A stretch of 64,000 nucleotides of DNA from Sycon ciliatum (GCF_964019385.1 NC_088643.1:51533806-51597805); one strand, 5' to 3'. Shown: positions 10,969-22,060, counted from the stretch's first letter. The notes: generated from the letters alone by a model not told the origin. A program made the numbers and translations.

Positions 10969-11545
10969 TTGAATTATGCATGCATTGCTGTCACCCAGCT
11001 CTCAATCACAGCCCTTCACCGTCTTGAGCGTATCCAGCCTCTACACTCCTCTGAATCATTCAACACCACTCCATCGGCTCAAAGGGCCGACAATGTTCTC
11101 TCGCCGCAAAGTGAAGCTCACCCTTCTTGCTCACTCCATAAAACACCAATATGCCCCACAACACATACGCGTGCTCAGCAACCCCGCTCAAGTTACGGCC
11201 CAGTATAGCCTTCGACACGCATGCACTTGGCACCTCGCACCCTCCAGAACCGATCGATGTAAAGACTCTCCACTGTACAAGTCCCTAGAATACTACAATG
11301 CCCTCCCTGCTAGCATTCGTGACGTCTCCTCCCGACCTGCTTTCAAACAAGAAATCTGCTCACCGCTGATTAACTCAATCTGCTCCTGCAGCGCTCACCC
11401 TCTCCCATACTTGTAAAACTCAAGGTGATGTAAATCACTTTCCAACTGCATAACCCACAGTCCCACCCACAGCATCTCACCTTCTCGTAAACTTATCTCT
11501 TGTTGGCGATGGTGCCGTCTTGAGAATAAAGAATTCAAACCAACC
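10969..11545 (+). pseudogene. LINE 3' end (CR1-like C-terminus and tail)
   Basis: The frame to 11416 ends YSLRHACTWHLAPSRTDRCK, then YYNALPASIRDVSSRPAFKQ, the R...L..A..WN.LP..IR.....FK pattern of LINE polyprotein C-termini. It is followed by a 3' UTR ending GTGCCGTCTTGAGAATAAAG. The same tail recurs at about 32769-32865 (GTGCCATCATGAGAATAAAG), so this is one LINE family. It is 5'-truncated at the CCAA-rich array. Confidence 0.6.
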
Positions 11546-11571
11546 AATCAACAACAACAGCCATTACTCAC

Positions 11572-11919
11572 CATAGCAGATTACACTTCCACGTTCACGA
11601 TCCACATCACCACCACCCCTTAACTTTACTTTGTAATTAGCATCATGAGACATGCTTTTCCAGTGGTCTGTCCACACACCTTCATAGCCAATATCAATAT
11701 TTCCAACAGTGCTGTGGAAGGCAAAGTCCCACAAGCAGTGAGCAGCACTCCTTGGTGGTAAAGTCATGTGTAGCGCTTGGCAAATGCCCTTTGCTTCGGA
11801 AAGAGTTTTCTGGCTACCTGGTCCTTCTGGAAGGTAGGACATAGGGGGAACTGATAGGTACATGCCCACTGGGCAACGAAGGTCACCGTTCGCACGGCGA
11901 GTTTCACTCCTATAATATC
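11572..11919 (-). CDS. C-type-lectin-like domain exon
   Basis: A 348-nt minus-strand exon (acceptor TTGTCAG, donor GTGAGT, phase 1-1) encodes about 116 residues: CPVGMYLSVPPMSYLPEG, SEAKGICQALHMTLPPRSAA, HCLWDFAFHS, GVWTDHW and GSVICYG. The A..iC...g..L, GVWTD and terminal vIC spacing resembles a C-type-lectin-like fold, but the usual WIG and calcium-binding motifs are not evident, so carbohydrate binding should not be assumed. It is duplicated at 24223-24573 with only scattered changes. Being symmetric and on the strand of the sushi exons, it is probably part of the same extracellular gene or gene family. Confidence 0.6.
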
Positions 11920-12179
11920 CTGACAACAAAAATAACACACAGAAACAGAAGAGAGAAACAACTGATGACTCATGACTATTTTTTGGGGGACATTTTCTTT
12001 TTTTCTTTTTTTTTGCCATGGCTATAATCGCCCTCACCTCCTCCTTCATTGGCCTTGGCCATGAGTGTGTGCGTAATAATAATTATCTTGTAGAAGGGAT
12101 CCTGATCGAATAACTTCTGGTCATAAAATTCACTTAACTGAGGGCGAGACAAATAGTCAGTACTCCCCGATTCCGTCAA

Positions 12180-12750
12180 GCTGCTTTGAAGTCTGGATGC
12201 TCATGTGATGCTAACAACCTCCCCGTCGTTACTTCCAGCAGCTTCACTTTCCCTGCGACAGCGGCTATCAACCTCTCTCTCCATCGTCGAGAATTATCAC
12301 AGATTCAATATTCTACATTTATCAGCATTGCACTGGTTGAATATGTCTCGAGACGAATTTAGCGGATCAACAAACGCTTTGCTGGATATAAATTCTCCTC
12401 TGGAGGACCTTCAGGGTACCTGGAAGGGTGTAGAAGACGGGATCGCTCACGACGTTGAGAGAACATAGAAAACAACCTCCTCTTCGATTGAAAATTGGCC
12501 AAAAAGTATATGAAATGTATGTGCGCAGATGCATTTCCACTGGCAAGCTAATCCCTCATTACGTCATCAGCGCTCGCTCGGCGAAATTCAAAAGTCGTCT
12601 TCCTCCTGGACTCCATCGCTTCTGGAGACTCGTTCTTGTTCGAGGGGTCTTCTCTTTCACCTACCTTCGTCTTGGCATCGAAAACTCGGCGTCGAAAATG
12701 AAGCTGGAGTGCCCCTTTAAATTATTGTGAAAAGAAGAAGTTCCCCTCTG
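12180..12750. other. No gene recognised
   Basis: Short frames only, with no domain recognised. Confidence 0.4.
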
Positions 12751-12754
12751 GAAC

Positions 12755-12995
12755 CTTTCTGATCCTGAGCCTTCTTAGTTGGAAGGTTGTTGGTTTGCGC
12801 CTTGGAGAAGTGTTGGAGTTAGGTGTCGCCGAATGTCTGAGTACTCCTTGTCAGTTTTGTGCCATTTTTGTCGCACTCACTGACTGCATAAGATCTGGTT
12901 ACGTTGGTGGACAGTTAGTCATAACTCGTAGCATGTTCTTCTTTTCATTTACTCTTCGTCATTTTGTCGGAACTAGGTCTCCGGACCTGGTGAGA
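12755..12995. repeat. Dispersed repeat, copy of 5.2-5.42 kb
   Basis: Diverged copy of the repeat at 5195-5420 (AGTTGGAAGGTTGTTGGTTT and on). Confidence 0.4.
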
Positions 12996-13246
12996 AGGCA
13001 GAAATGCCTGTTCACTTGTTGAAGTAAAAAAAACAAAAAAAACAAGATGTAAATGTGCTCCTGCCTTTCGATTTTGAAGGAAAGTGTCCAAGAAAAATAA
13101 CCTTTCCAGGTGCGTAGCCGGCACGGAACCCCCACCCCCAACACGCACATAATGACAAAGAATGACATGGACCAGCCATGCTACATGTATGCGGCCATGT
13201 CTGAGCATGTCAAGCACATGTACAGTCAAGCCATGGACAGTCAAGC

Positions 13247-13284
13247 ACATGTACAGTCAAGCACATGTGCTTGACTGTACATGT
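13247..13284. repeat. Perfect 38-bp palindrome
   Basis: Nineteen-base arms meet at the centre CACATG|TG without a loop. The arm motif ACATGTACAGTCAAGCACA also recurs just upstream in direct orientation near 13214-13252, so the palindrome sits at the end of a small tandem array. Confidence 0.85.
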
Positions 13285-13419
13285 TACTGAAAACACTGCA
13301 TTCCATACCAGGATAAGCTCTATGACCTGACAGCATGCACTGCTACATCTACATGTAAACTATTTTGAGCTTGCAAACATTACTATTCACCGAGTTTACC
13401 AAATCATTATGTTGGGGGT

Positions 13420-13560
13420 AGTGGTGGTTAAGGGGAGGGGAAAAGAGGGCACCAGCCCCTCCCCCCACCCCCTCCCCAACCACCACTGCTCTAGAGCAGT
13501 TGTGGTGGTGGGGGGGGGGGGGGAGGGGAGGGGCTGTTGCCCCCTTTTCCCCATTGCCCC
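13420..13560. repeat. G/C-run foldback
   Basis: An imperfect palindrome centred near 13494 (CTGCTCTAGAGCAG). Its arms consist of CCACCAC/GTGGTGG and long C and G runs, ending with AAAAGAGGGC and GCCCCCTTTT type sequence. Strong hairpin and G-quadruplex potential. Confidence 0.7.
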
Positions 13561-13989
13561 CCCCCAACCATGTGTTGGTGTGAGTGTAAGCCTAACCCCT
13601 TCCCCAGCGCGAGTTACAGTCTACCCCAAACCTTTTCTTCAATGTCTATGCATGCACTGGGATGTTAACTGCAGTTTCACACCGAAACGAAATCAGAAAC
13701 ATCTCCCTTTTGTAATTCTATGCACCGCAATTGTGCCGAGATCCTAGGTCATTGGATATCAGTATGTCTGACGTACTCCATCTCCACCTTGCTCGCAGTT
13801 GGCCGCTGGGTGTGAGGTGTAGTAATGACGTCCTTTGTATCTTCAGCGTACAATCTTAGAGTGAATTTAATAGAAGAAAACAATTAAGAGACCGTATTGG
13901 AATTTTGACGCTGTCATTCTTGTACCGTTAAAATGCCGTTCAGACTGATTTTCTTGATGGGAAAACCATAACAAGTCATGTCGTGATGC

Positions 13990-14870
13990 AAGTGTGGACT
14001 GTGTTCAACTTTGCATATTATGAATGTGTTGCTCGTTTGAAACTAGAAAACCCAACAGAAGCGTGACCTGATACGAGTGAGTACATTCCACTAACCAAAA
14101 CATGAAGTGTGTCCACTTAAACCATTGGCAGTACAGGTCACTGTAGCAGGTCCGTTCATCCAATATCCAACATTACATCTGTATGCCACAGTCATCCAAG
14201 GCTGGATTACTGACTCAGTATTGCTCTGCCTACCATGAGCCAATGTTGGAACATTGCACGTGTGAGCTAGAAATACAGAATATCAGAGGGAAAAAAAAAC
14301 AATACAAACATCGAAATGGAGACTCCCTCGAATTAGGCCAAAGTCTTTGGAGAGTCCATACCACCCGACCATGGTGTTATGAACTCCCCTGTAGCGACCG
14401 TTTACTATTGTCCCCTTGCCTCTTTAAAACTACCACTATACGTATATGGACTCGGATGGAGAGCCAAGGATAAATTCATAGTAAAGAAAAAAGACCTTTT
14501 TTGGCCATTTTTCTGTACTATAAAGCTATACATATATACAGTAAACCTTATGGTGCCCGTTGCGTGTATGGCATGCCACGGGGGAATCTCCAATCTGGCT
14601 GAATGATGAACCTCTTCTCTCTTGTGCCTTCTTCATGAATATATTTCCCTCTCCCCCTTTTTTATTTGAATAGCTTCCTCCTGTTGATGGCGCCCGGCCG
14701 CAAATTTGGCTGAGACATTAGGAGTTTGCAGGGAAGAGACCACTTGATTTGAGGATGGTGCGTTGGGTTTTCCTAGTATCTTCCTCGTTAAATTTTGCAA
14801 GAATTGTGGCAATAGGCCCATTGAGAAGACAGATATTGCTTTGGCCTATAGTGAAGTAAAACTACAACTG
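13990..14870. repeat. Second copy of the sushi-exon duplication block
   Basis: Matches 6140-6600, 7310-7440 and 8715-8910 as one contiguous piece. It is interrupted on the right by the composite element starting near 14869. Confidence 0.7.
14096..14266 (-). CDS. Sushi/CCP domain exon, duplicate
   Basis: A 171-nt exon, phase 1-1, encoding CNVPTLAHGRQSNTES, then MTVAYRCNVGYWMNGPATV and TCTANGLSGHTSC. All four cysteines and the GY/G motifs are kept and the frame is open, which argues for an active exon. The acceptor is TTTCTAG. The donor has changed from GTAAGT in the first copy to GTTAGT, still a valid GT. Same strand and length as the exon at 6253-6423. Confidence 0.75.
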
Positions 14871-15035
14871 GCCCAGAATCTGCGAAAACCAGGCTTAGGG
14901 TGAAATTTCACAAAATGGCTTTTCCCATTTTCAGCTTCTATTGGGCATTAGAGGTCAGGAAACAAAATATTACAGGTGTGGGTCAACTCATAGTGGTATT
15001 AAAAGTATCTCAAACACACCAGGGTATTGTGTTAA

Positions 15036-17550
15036 GGGGGGACGGGAGGTTCGCTGGCCATATTGCAGTGCCCGTTATAAATTCGCTTGAATCTCAGCAC
15101 TCAAACATCAGAATTCCTTCAAATTTTCAGTATATGTTCCTTGACATCCACTGACGACATTGCAACCAAGAACTGTGGAAAGTATACTGGTATCATGGAG
15201 AAATGCAGGAAAGCAATTTTGGAAAAAATGCGATAGCCGGGCATGATTTCTGCGCAGTTTTTCTCAAACACGGTCACTTGAAGATAAACACATAACACTG
15301 CAAAATGATCAGGTACCAAGGGGCTAGGGCTGTTGCCTAAGCACAATGCGATTACAGTTCCCATGGTGTGCCACTGCAGCCTTGAAATAACAATGCACGT
15401 GCGCAAGATAACTTGACTGAAGTTCAAGGTCCATTATTTTGTTTCTAACAGAAGATCTTGTGTCCTAAGAAGGCAACGGATCTAGAATGGACCGTACAGA
15501 ACCAGAAAATATATACTTTTACATACAAGATATGTACAGCATTTCTAAAAAACTGCGCGGAGTGCCCATAATACCCCTAAAATCAGTGAAAAATGCACCT
15601 AAAAATTACATAAAAAGGACTGATAGTGGAGTGCTACTGAAATATTTTCACATATCTGACCTGAAGTTGCCATTCAGAAACCACCTTTGTCATATGTAGT
15701 GCCCTCTTTCTCAATAGTGGTCTCCTCCCAGCCTTTCCTCTGCCTCCTTCTCCTTTTCCTGCTCTCCTTTTCCAGTGCTGATGACTTGCGGAGGGACTTC
15801 TTCACACGCCATTGGTCTTCTAGCTCAAGCGCTGCCTTCGTGTGATTGCCATCAATGCATCCACACTCTTTCAGCACACTGAGCAAGGTGATAGCGCCGT
15901 TGTTGAAGTTGAGCACTGCCAAACTACTTGCCAGCTGAACGGTGTCGACGGAGCAGAAGCCTTCCTTCGGACGCATTCTCCAAATGACGTTGTTGAACGA
16001 CTCGTTCGCATTCTGCGTTGCACCCATCTGGCAGCGCTCCAGCAGACTTCGTTCGGACAGCTGCATGTAGATGGGCTTCACGACTTCGAACACAGCCTTT
16101 GGGAGAGGGTTCTTATGAGGCCTCCGCGTGTGCCCACAGACCGCTGCCAAATATCGCACGCAGCTTCACTCTCCATACCGGGTGCAGATGCCGCTGTGTT
16201 TATGCTGCACTTGTGATTATCCAGCCAGGTTGAAAAGGCTTCCTCCGTGATTGCACCACTTCGCTTCTTCTCAGTCCAGATCTTACATTCGTGACAGTAT
16301 CGACCCTTCACTGTGATGTCCAGTACACGGCCGCTCTGGAAGGAGATGCACGCGAACACACCATACAGCGACGAATATCCCCTGCGCATCCAAGTGCCGT
16401 CGAACGTCACTGCGACGTGGGTGGAATCTGTCATGGCACGCAACTCAGCTGCGGATTGAACCATGTCAGTTTCAGCTAGCTTTACGGCTGCAGCAAGGAC
16501 AACTTCCTGGTGGCTGCGGTACGCTTTCTCCGTTACAGGAGCAGGAAAATTCATTACGCCGCAAAACTTTCGGAGTCCACCATGGCCACGTCCAATGCAT
16601 CGCATCGCCAGTACAGATCGTCAATTCAGATCATAGCTCCTGCAAATTTTCTTGCTCAGAGACGTACTTCCACTGTGTCCACACAAAGCGCATTGAAGTC
16701 GCAGGGTCGATCCAAGTCCAGTGTCATGACAGTTACTGACGATCATGTCTCCCTTCGTGCACTTCCTACAGACAGTAAATTGATCCATCAGTTCCTGGAG
16801 ACACTGTAAATCCACGATCTTGTAGCCAGAGACAGACTCCTCAACATCAGGATAGAATGCATCATCATCATACTCCTGGCAGCTATCACTGGACGACTCG
16901 TCTGAATCACTGTCACTCGAGCACACAAGCTCAGATTCAAATTCCATGACCATAATTATCACTAAGCCATTTTGGCCTCGACGAAATCTTCCGAGAGGAA
17001 GCGCTCTGCGCCGCTTCAACGGTGCCTTCTTCCACAACTGGTACAGAGCTTGACTGCTTTGGGGCGTAGTATCTCCCTTTCTTCCTCCTATGGCCACTTC
17101 CAGAGCTGCTGGTGCTTCTCTTTCGGTTCCCCATGTAAAATAATTTAATTGTTCACTTTCACGATCACAAACAAAAAAACAAAGATTTTTTCCTTCGCGT
17201 GGGCGTCGTGGCGCTGCAGAACGTCATACGCGATCAAGGAAGCACGTGGCAGCTCTCCATGACTACAAAAACAGAAGCCAGGGTCGCTTACCTGGCGAAG
17301 TTGAATCAAAAACGCTTGATTTTGGACTAAACCAAAGTCACAAAATTAGGCAATTGTAAACATTTGAGTATTTACATTTGAAATTTATCTCGACATACTT
17401 TAGCTCATAACTCCACTTCTACTAAACCGATTACGCTCAAATTTGAAATTCTGGCGCTTCAAATATCCTAAGACAAGATTCCATAGCAAAAAGTTCAAAA
17501 CTCAGAAATAATTAATTCATTTTTTGACCCTCTGAACCTCCCGTCCCCCC
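15036..17550 (-). mobile_element. Kolobok-like DNA transposon (TTAA target)
   Basis: The ends GGGGGGACGGGAGGTTC and its complement are flanked by TTAA at 15032-15035 and 17551-17554. TTAA duplication plus a transposase with a TFDGTW.RRG motif fits Kolobok-type elements. The element is about 2.5 kb. Confidence 0.6.
15674..17134 (-). pseudogene. Kolobok/Mutator-like transposase, internally deleted
   Basis: The frame starts with a basic, Ser-rich N-terminus (17134). It frameshifts near 16950 into an acidic stretch and a CRKC...CALC putative zinc-binding region (about 16760-16670), then continues as MNFPAPVTEKAYRSH and VAVTFDGTWMRRGYSSLYGV. This is the first catalytic Asp region of the Mutator-like transposase domain found in Kolobok elements. 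GRYCHECKIW and a GAMEPE-like APGMESEAA follow. After QRSVGT the expected middle of the domain, including the second acidic residue block, is missing. Sequence resumes in another frame with KPIYMQLSERSLLERC, TQNANESFNNVIW and PKEGF, the C-terminal part. With a stop, frameshifts and a central deletion, it cannot be active. Confidence 0.6.
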
Positions 17551-17559
17551 TTAAAAAAT

Positions 17560-18200
17560 CCCAAAAAAACACAAAATTGTTATCACAGGAAAGAAATGAA
17601 GAGAGATGCACCAGACTGAAGCCTGGAAGAGACATGGATGATTTTTGTTTAGGTGACATGACAAGGTAGGCATGTGGGGCAGGCTTGTTGTGGCCCTTGG
17701 TGCTGCAGGCTGTAGTGGCCATGCACAGTTCTGCATGAATTTTGTTTGCTCCTCACTCAGCACATTCTGGGGCTGAATACATGTGCTGGCATGCTCTGGC
17801 GCTACACACCACAAGGAAACCCGGACTCAAGTTGAGATGGCACCTTTTGAAGGGTGAATCTAGTACAACTGTTCAGACACAAGCAAGAACACAGCCTTTC
17901 AAACTGTTCCACTGTTCATAGTAAGCGCATAGTGTGCTGGCGTGCTGCAGTATCTGCTTGGTGCTGACCAGCAAGTGAAATATCGGCACGCTGTACAATC
18001 CCTTGCAGCTAGCTGTCCAGCGAGGAAAGTCTCGAGTGGGGGCCTCTCGATCTGCTCGATCATTCGCCTGGCCTTCAGTAGCACTTCATCGTCAAGGACT
18101 TCAATTCAAAACAGTTTTCACACTGCGCTTCAAGCCTTTTTCCTCCTGAACTTGCTGCAAACGTATGAGCTCTGCTGCGCATGTTCCTTTTGCGTGAGGC
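17560..18200. other. No gene recognised between nested elements
   Basis: Internal sequence of the composite element. The short frames have no recognised domain. Confidence 0.4.
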
Positions 18201-18213
18201 CCAGAAACAGCTA

Positions 18214-19068
18214 CTACCTCCGACAAGCGAAACTTGGCGCGTTTTTCACTTTAACTTACTAGAAATAACTCTCACTTTACAATCAAAACTAATGATTGAC
18301 TCACCGAAATTCAACTTTGTATTGCTCAACAAGGACATTAGAGACATCTGTTCGGCTGAATCACTCTCCTCTGATTCAGAGATCGCAGTTTCATCTGGAG
18401 AGGAATTCAGTGTTCCTGTTTTGAGACGAAAGTGTGACTGAAGCGGATTCAGTTGCAGCAAGTACCTCTGTTGTAATCGCTCTGAAAATCTCGATGTCGC
18501 TCCTGTGTGCTGTGCTCGAGCCACGGTGTCCAGGGTAGTCGTTTCCGCCGCCTCTATCCAGGTTGACGTGGTAAGAACTGTGCAACACCTCCACAAGCGC
18601 CTGGACTTGAACTGTTTTGCCGGGTATTCTCGCCAACTGTCCAAAATTGCCTGCAGCAATTCCTGGCGATTTTCCTTAGCCACCAGAGACGCATCGCTCT
18701 GGTGGCTATTGAAAGACGCTAGGTTTGTTTGGCATGGACGTATGGACTCTGTGCTGGCGGCGTGACCAAGTGGAGAGAGAGAGAACTCCTTGGTTTTCCA
18801 TTGCAACGCGAAAGCACGACGATTCTCCTTCGCAGAAGGGACGCGCGCACTGTTTGGCTGGTGCACGAGAGACTGGCTTGCCTCTGACTACGTCTGAGCC
18901 ATGTGCCACTCGCCAGCTCGTCGCTTGGCTTCCTGCAACCGGTTGCATGGAGCTACAAGTAGGTCGTACGAGTACCATGAGTACCTCAGCTCACAGCCTT
19001 GTGAAGTTGTGGTACCAACACAAAAAAATCAACAAAAAAACGCGCCAAGTTTCGCTTGTCGGAGGTAG
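18214..19068 (-). mobile_element. Mariner-like MITE, 855 bp, copy 1
   Basis: Terminal inverted repeats start CTACCTCCGACAAGCGAAAC and are flanked by TA on both sides (18212-18213, 19069-19070). The CTACCTCCG start resembles the CTCCCTCCG end of plant-type mariners and Stowaway. On the minus strand there are pieces of a transposase C-terminus: SLVAKENRQELLQAILDSW, REYPAK and GGGNDYPGHRG, split between frames. They align with the transposase fragment at 20080-20360. The second copy is at 57188-58025 inside TAF3. Confidence 0.7.
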
Positions 19069-20039
19069 TAGTATCTCCGTACTTCGATTGGCTGGATCGA
19101 TGTCGTCCAGGTTCTCCTCGCTATCGCCATCACGACTCTAACTGGAGACGATTTCTTCACCATTTTCCGCAAGCAGCAGCTAGCGCAGAAATTTCGCCAT
19201 CCCTGAGTGTAGGAGATGGAATCCGTTCGATCAGTTCAAAAACTCTTCGTTGTGACTAGAGGAGTAGCAGAGAATATTCTACCGGAAGCCCTTTGACTTC
19301 CCTGACTGCTGAAACCCTCCCTGCCATGACTGCTACTTCTTCAAACAAGCGAGATTCTCTTTGGTTCCACTTCACTGTACTCGATCGTCCACGCACACAA
19401 CCTTTTTACAAAACATCAATTTTCTCAAAAAAATGATTTTCACCCTAAGCCTGGTTTTCGCAGATTCTGGGCCAACTAAGCAAACAAACAAAAAGATTTT
19501 CCGTAGCTGCCCCGTTCTCAAATTATATTCCCGAGACAATTCCTTTAATGCTAGTACTTTTCTATATCCTGCATGCCAATCTTGCATATCCTGCACATGC
19601 CAGTAGGGATTTCTCAAATCGGTGTTTCTGTTTTTGTCCTGCACATTTAATGGAATGATTCATACTTGCTCCGTTAAGCAAAACTTCGTTGCTTTTTTTG
19701 GTGTTCTTGTCATGATATTTCTGTCGGCATTAGACATACATGTCAGTGATCTATCCCCTACATAGGGTAGCGGAGGTGTCATCCATTGTTCTGACAAGCT
19801 TTTGAACCTCTGAAAAGCGTGGAATCCTTCGAAAAATCGGCGAAGCAGAACCGTTTCTCGACAGGATGTCATCAGAACACAACCCCAGGCGCGCGCATGA
19901 CACCGAAGTGCAAAAATAAGAGACAGTTTGAAAGACCGCGTGGCTCGAAGAAGTGCCCAGAAGCCGGCCAGCGCTCAGCCACTGCTGTACCAGCATGAGT
20001 CGACGGTGCGCATCCGCACGCAGCCAAAATCAATGCACT

Positions 20040-20400
20040 TGTGTTTGCAGCGCAGGGGAAATCATTCAGGTTGTCGTTAAGTCCGCGCAAAATCCTGATC
20101 TCAACGTCAATGACTTGGCGTTATTTCACAACCTGTAGAGAAACGTGTCACTCGTGGCGAAGGAAACCAGAAAGGAGCTTCTGCAGGGTGTGGATAGGTG
20201 CTGGCACGAGTACCCCTCTGCGAAGATGAGGAGTGTTTGGTTGTATCTGTATGGCTCCTTCCATAGCATTACGGAGAATGGCCACAACTACCAGCGCCAC
20301 CGTGGAGGTCGTCAAGCTCACAGTCAACGTCATAGAGCTGGAGCAAGTGTATTGCCGGGGTTTCACTTGTTAGGTGCCGGTGGTGCTGGTGGCTGGTAGC
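20040..20400 (+). pseudogene. Mariner-like transposase C-terminal fragment
   Basis: The plus strand reads SAQNPDLNVNDLALFHNLQR, then NVSLVAKETRKELLQGVDRC and WHEYPSAKMRSVWLYLYGSF, then NGHNYQRHRGG. The NPDLN..D...F block carries the last catalytic acidic position of mariner transposases of the DD39D type, and the rest is the usual C-terminal tail. A stop separates the two parts. It is a fragment, related to the MITEs at 18214 and 57188. Confidence 0.6.
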
Positions 20401-20555
20401 CGAGTTCTGCTACGTGTACGGCCTCAGTGACACAACTGCCACCCCGACACAGGCAACATACCGCCTGCTGCAGATCAGTGAAATGTTTGAATGTGCCGTA
20501 TTCGTACTATTAAAAAAAGGATCAGTCGGGGAAGTCAACTGCCTGAAAAAATTTT

Positions 20556-20740
20556 CACTGTTCGCGTGAGACTCGGTTTCTCTATTATAGAGGCCGAGTT
20601 TTCCGCATCCGTAGGAACGCCACCACCCTTCAAGGATCAAGGCGCAGATGCAGCTCCTAAAGCGGTGGGAGGTGAGTAGATCAGCTCACCAGCATGTGGC
20701 CAAAGACCGAAAATCCCATTCACTGCATCCTGCCTGAAAA
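20556..20740 (-). repeat. SINE fragment, copy 2
   Basis: The minus strand matches the body and tail of the SINE at 7449-7780 (GGATGCAGTGAATGGGATTT, then the GGAGCTGCATCTGCGCCTTG segment). The tRNA-like head is missing, as in a 5'-truncated SINE. Confidence 0.6.
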
Positions 20741-20754
20741 GAGATATAAATATT

Positions 20755-20810
20755 TACGATACTTTTCCAGATGTTTCGTTGTTCTGAACAACATCGTCAG
20801 TAGATAAACA
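20755..20810 (-). other. Hammerhead-like motif, copy of 9978-10025
   Basis: Minus strand CTGACGA (20800-20794), a GTTGT/ACAAC stem, GAAAC (20777-20773). It keeps the stem pairing while the loop differs (TCAGA rather than GCAGA). Confidence 0.45.
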
Positions 20811-21094
20811 TTCTTCAACTACTGAAAAGGCCTGGAAAATCATCGTAAATAGTTCTTACTTTATTATTCATACACCACTCTTGGTCTAAAAAGAAAGTAA
20901 CTTTTTTATTACAATGATACTGGCTAACCAATGGCTTCTCCCCCAACTCTTTCATTTTTTGTACTGCCGATGCGTCAATCAAGTAATTTTTTCTCTGAAT
21001 CTTTTCAAAGTTGTCTGTAAGTGTTGCTGATAGTTTCGTAATGTTGTAGTTTTCGAATCCGTGGTTCTCGGCTGTTGGTGATTATTGTGTACAT

Positions 21095-21540
21095 GTGCAC
21101 TCGCTTTCATGCCCACACCTGCACTCGCTTTCATGCCCACACCTGCAGCCTGTTGCATGCCCACACCTGCCTGTTGCATGCCGCTCTCCTGGCTCCTGTC
21201 TGCCCACAACTGCCTGTTGCATGCCCACACCTGCCTGTTGCATGCCCACACCTGCCTGTTGCATGCCCACACCTGCCTGTTGCATGCCCACACCTGCCTG
21301 TTGCATGCCCACACCTGCCTGTTGCATGCCCACACCTGCCTGTTGCATGCCGCTCTCCTGGCTCCTGTTTGCCCACACCTGCCTGTTGCATGCCCACACC
21401 TGCCTGTTGCATGCCCACACCTGCCTGTTGCATGCCCACACCTGCCTGTTGCATGCCCACACCTGCCTGTTGCATGCCCACACCTGCCTGTTGCATGCCC
21501 ACACCTGCCTGTTGCATGCCGCTCTCCTGGCTCCTGTCTA
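21095..21540. repeat. 21-bp minisatellite with 169-bp higher-order period
   Basis: The unit CCCACACCTGCCTGTTGCATG repeats nearly exactly, about 16 times. A variant segment CCGCTCTCCTGGCTCCTGT interrupts it at 21181, 21350 and 21519, each 169 bp apart. Because 21 is divisible by three, all frames stay open on both strands; these are not genes. Confidence 0.95.
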
Positions 21541-21837
21541 TCGAATGGCTTTTTTTCATTTTTGTTGACTGTGTTGTTACCGTATTCTATTTCTGCTGCT
21601 GCTTTGTAATATTTGAACTCCTTTCTCTTGTTTTGGTTTCCGCTGCCATTGTGTTGGTGGGAGATTTGTTGGAGTTTTATATGGATCCTTTTCGAAATTT
21701 GCACAAATACACGACCTCATCGAGCCTACGCTAGGGATTGAGTTCATTTTTGCCTCCCGGGTGCAATGCTTGAGTGCTTTTCTTTCGGTGCATCATTATT
21801 TTACGAGGTCAATAAGAACACGCTTACAACTTACACT

Positions 21838-21915
21838 ACCACCACTACCACCACCTCCTCCTCCTCCACTGCTGCTGCTGCGGCCACCAGCACCAGCACC
21901 AGCACCAGCTATCAC
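21838..21915. repeat. Trinucleotide-rich tract (ACC, TCC, GCT, CAG)
   Basis: Consecutive short runs of ACC, CTC, GCT and CAG-like triplets. Simple sequence. Confidence 0.8.
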
Positions 21916-22060
21916 TACTGTTCCGTAAAATCTAGATCCCAGTGGTCTTTATTCCCGTAGCTATGCAGAAGACGTTACTTCAGTAACGTCTGGCGCTAGC
22001 CAGGGTTCACACAGCTTTAATTTGGTGTTTGTTTGTTTGTGTGTTTGTGTCACGCCTGGC

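Larger units (their letters stand above)
14869..19473. mobile_element. Composite nested element with 37-bp inverted ends
   Basis: TGGCCCAGAATCTGCGAAAA and the bases that follow, at 14869-14906, are matched in reverse complement at about 19437-19473. Inside lie a Kolobok-like element and a mariner MITE. The left border falls exactly where the duplicated block (compare 8910) loses similarity, which supports insertion. ACTA occurs on both flanks but not tight to the ends, so the target duplication is uncertain. Confidence 0.5.

Noticed and set aside
15036-17550. piggyBac assignment for the 2.5-kb TTAA element
   Set aside because: The TFDGTW.RRG and NESFNNVIW motifs fit the Mutator-like/Kolobok transposase, not piggyBac.
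21075-21734. Several overlapping frames of 140-240 codons on both strands
   Set aside because: They come from the 21-bp minisatellite, whose length keeps every frame open; no independent coding signal.
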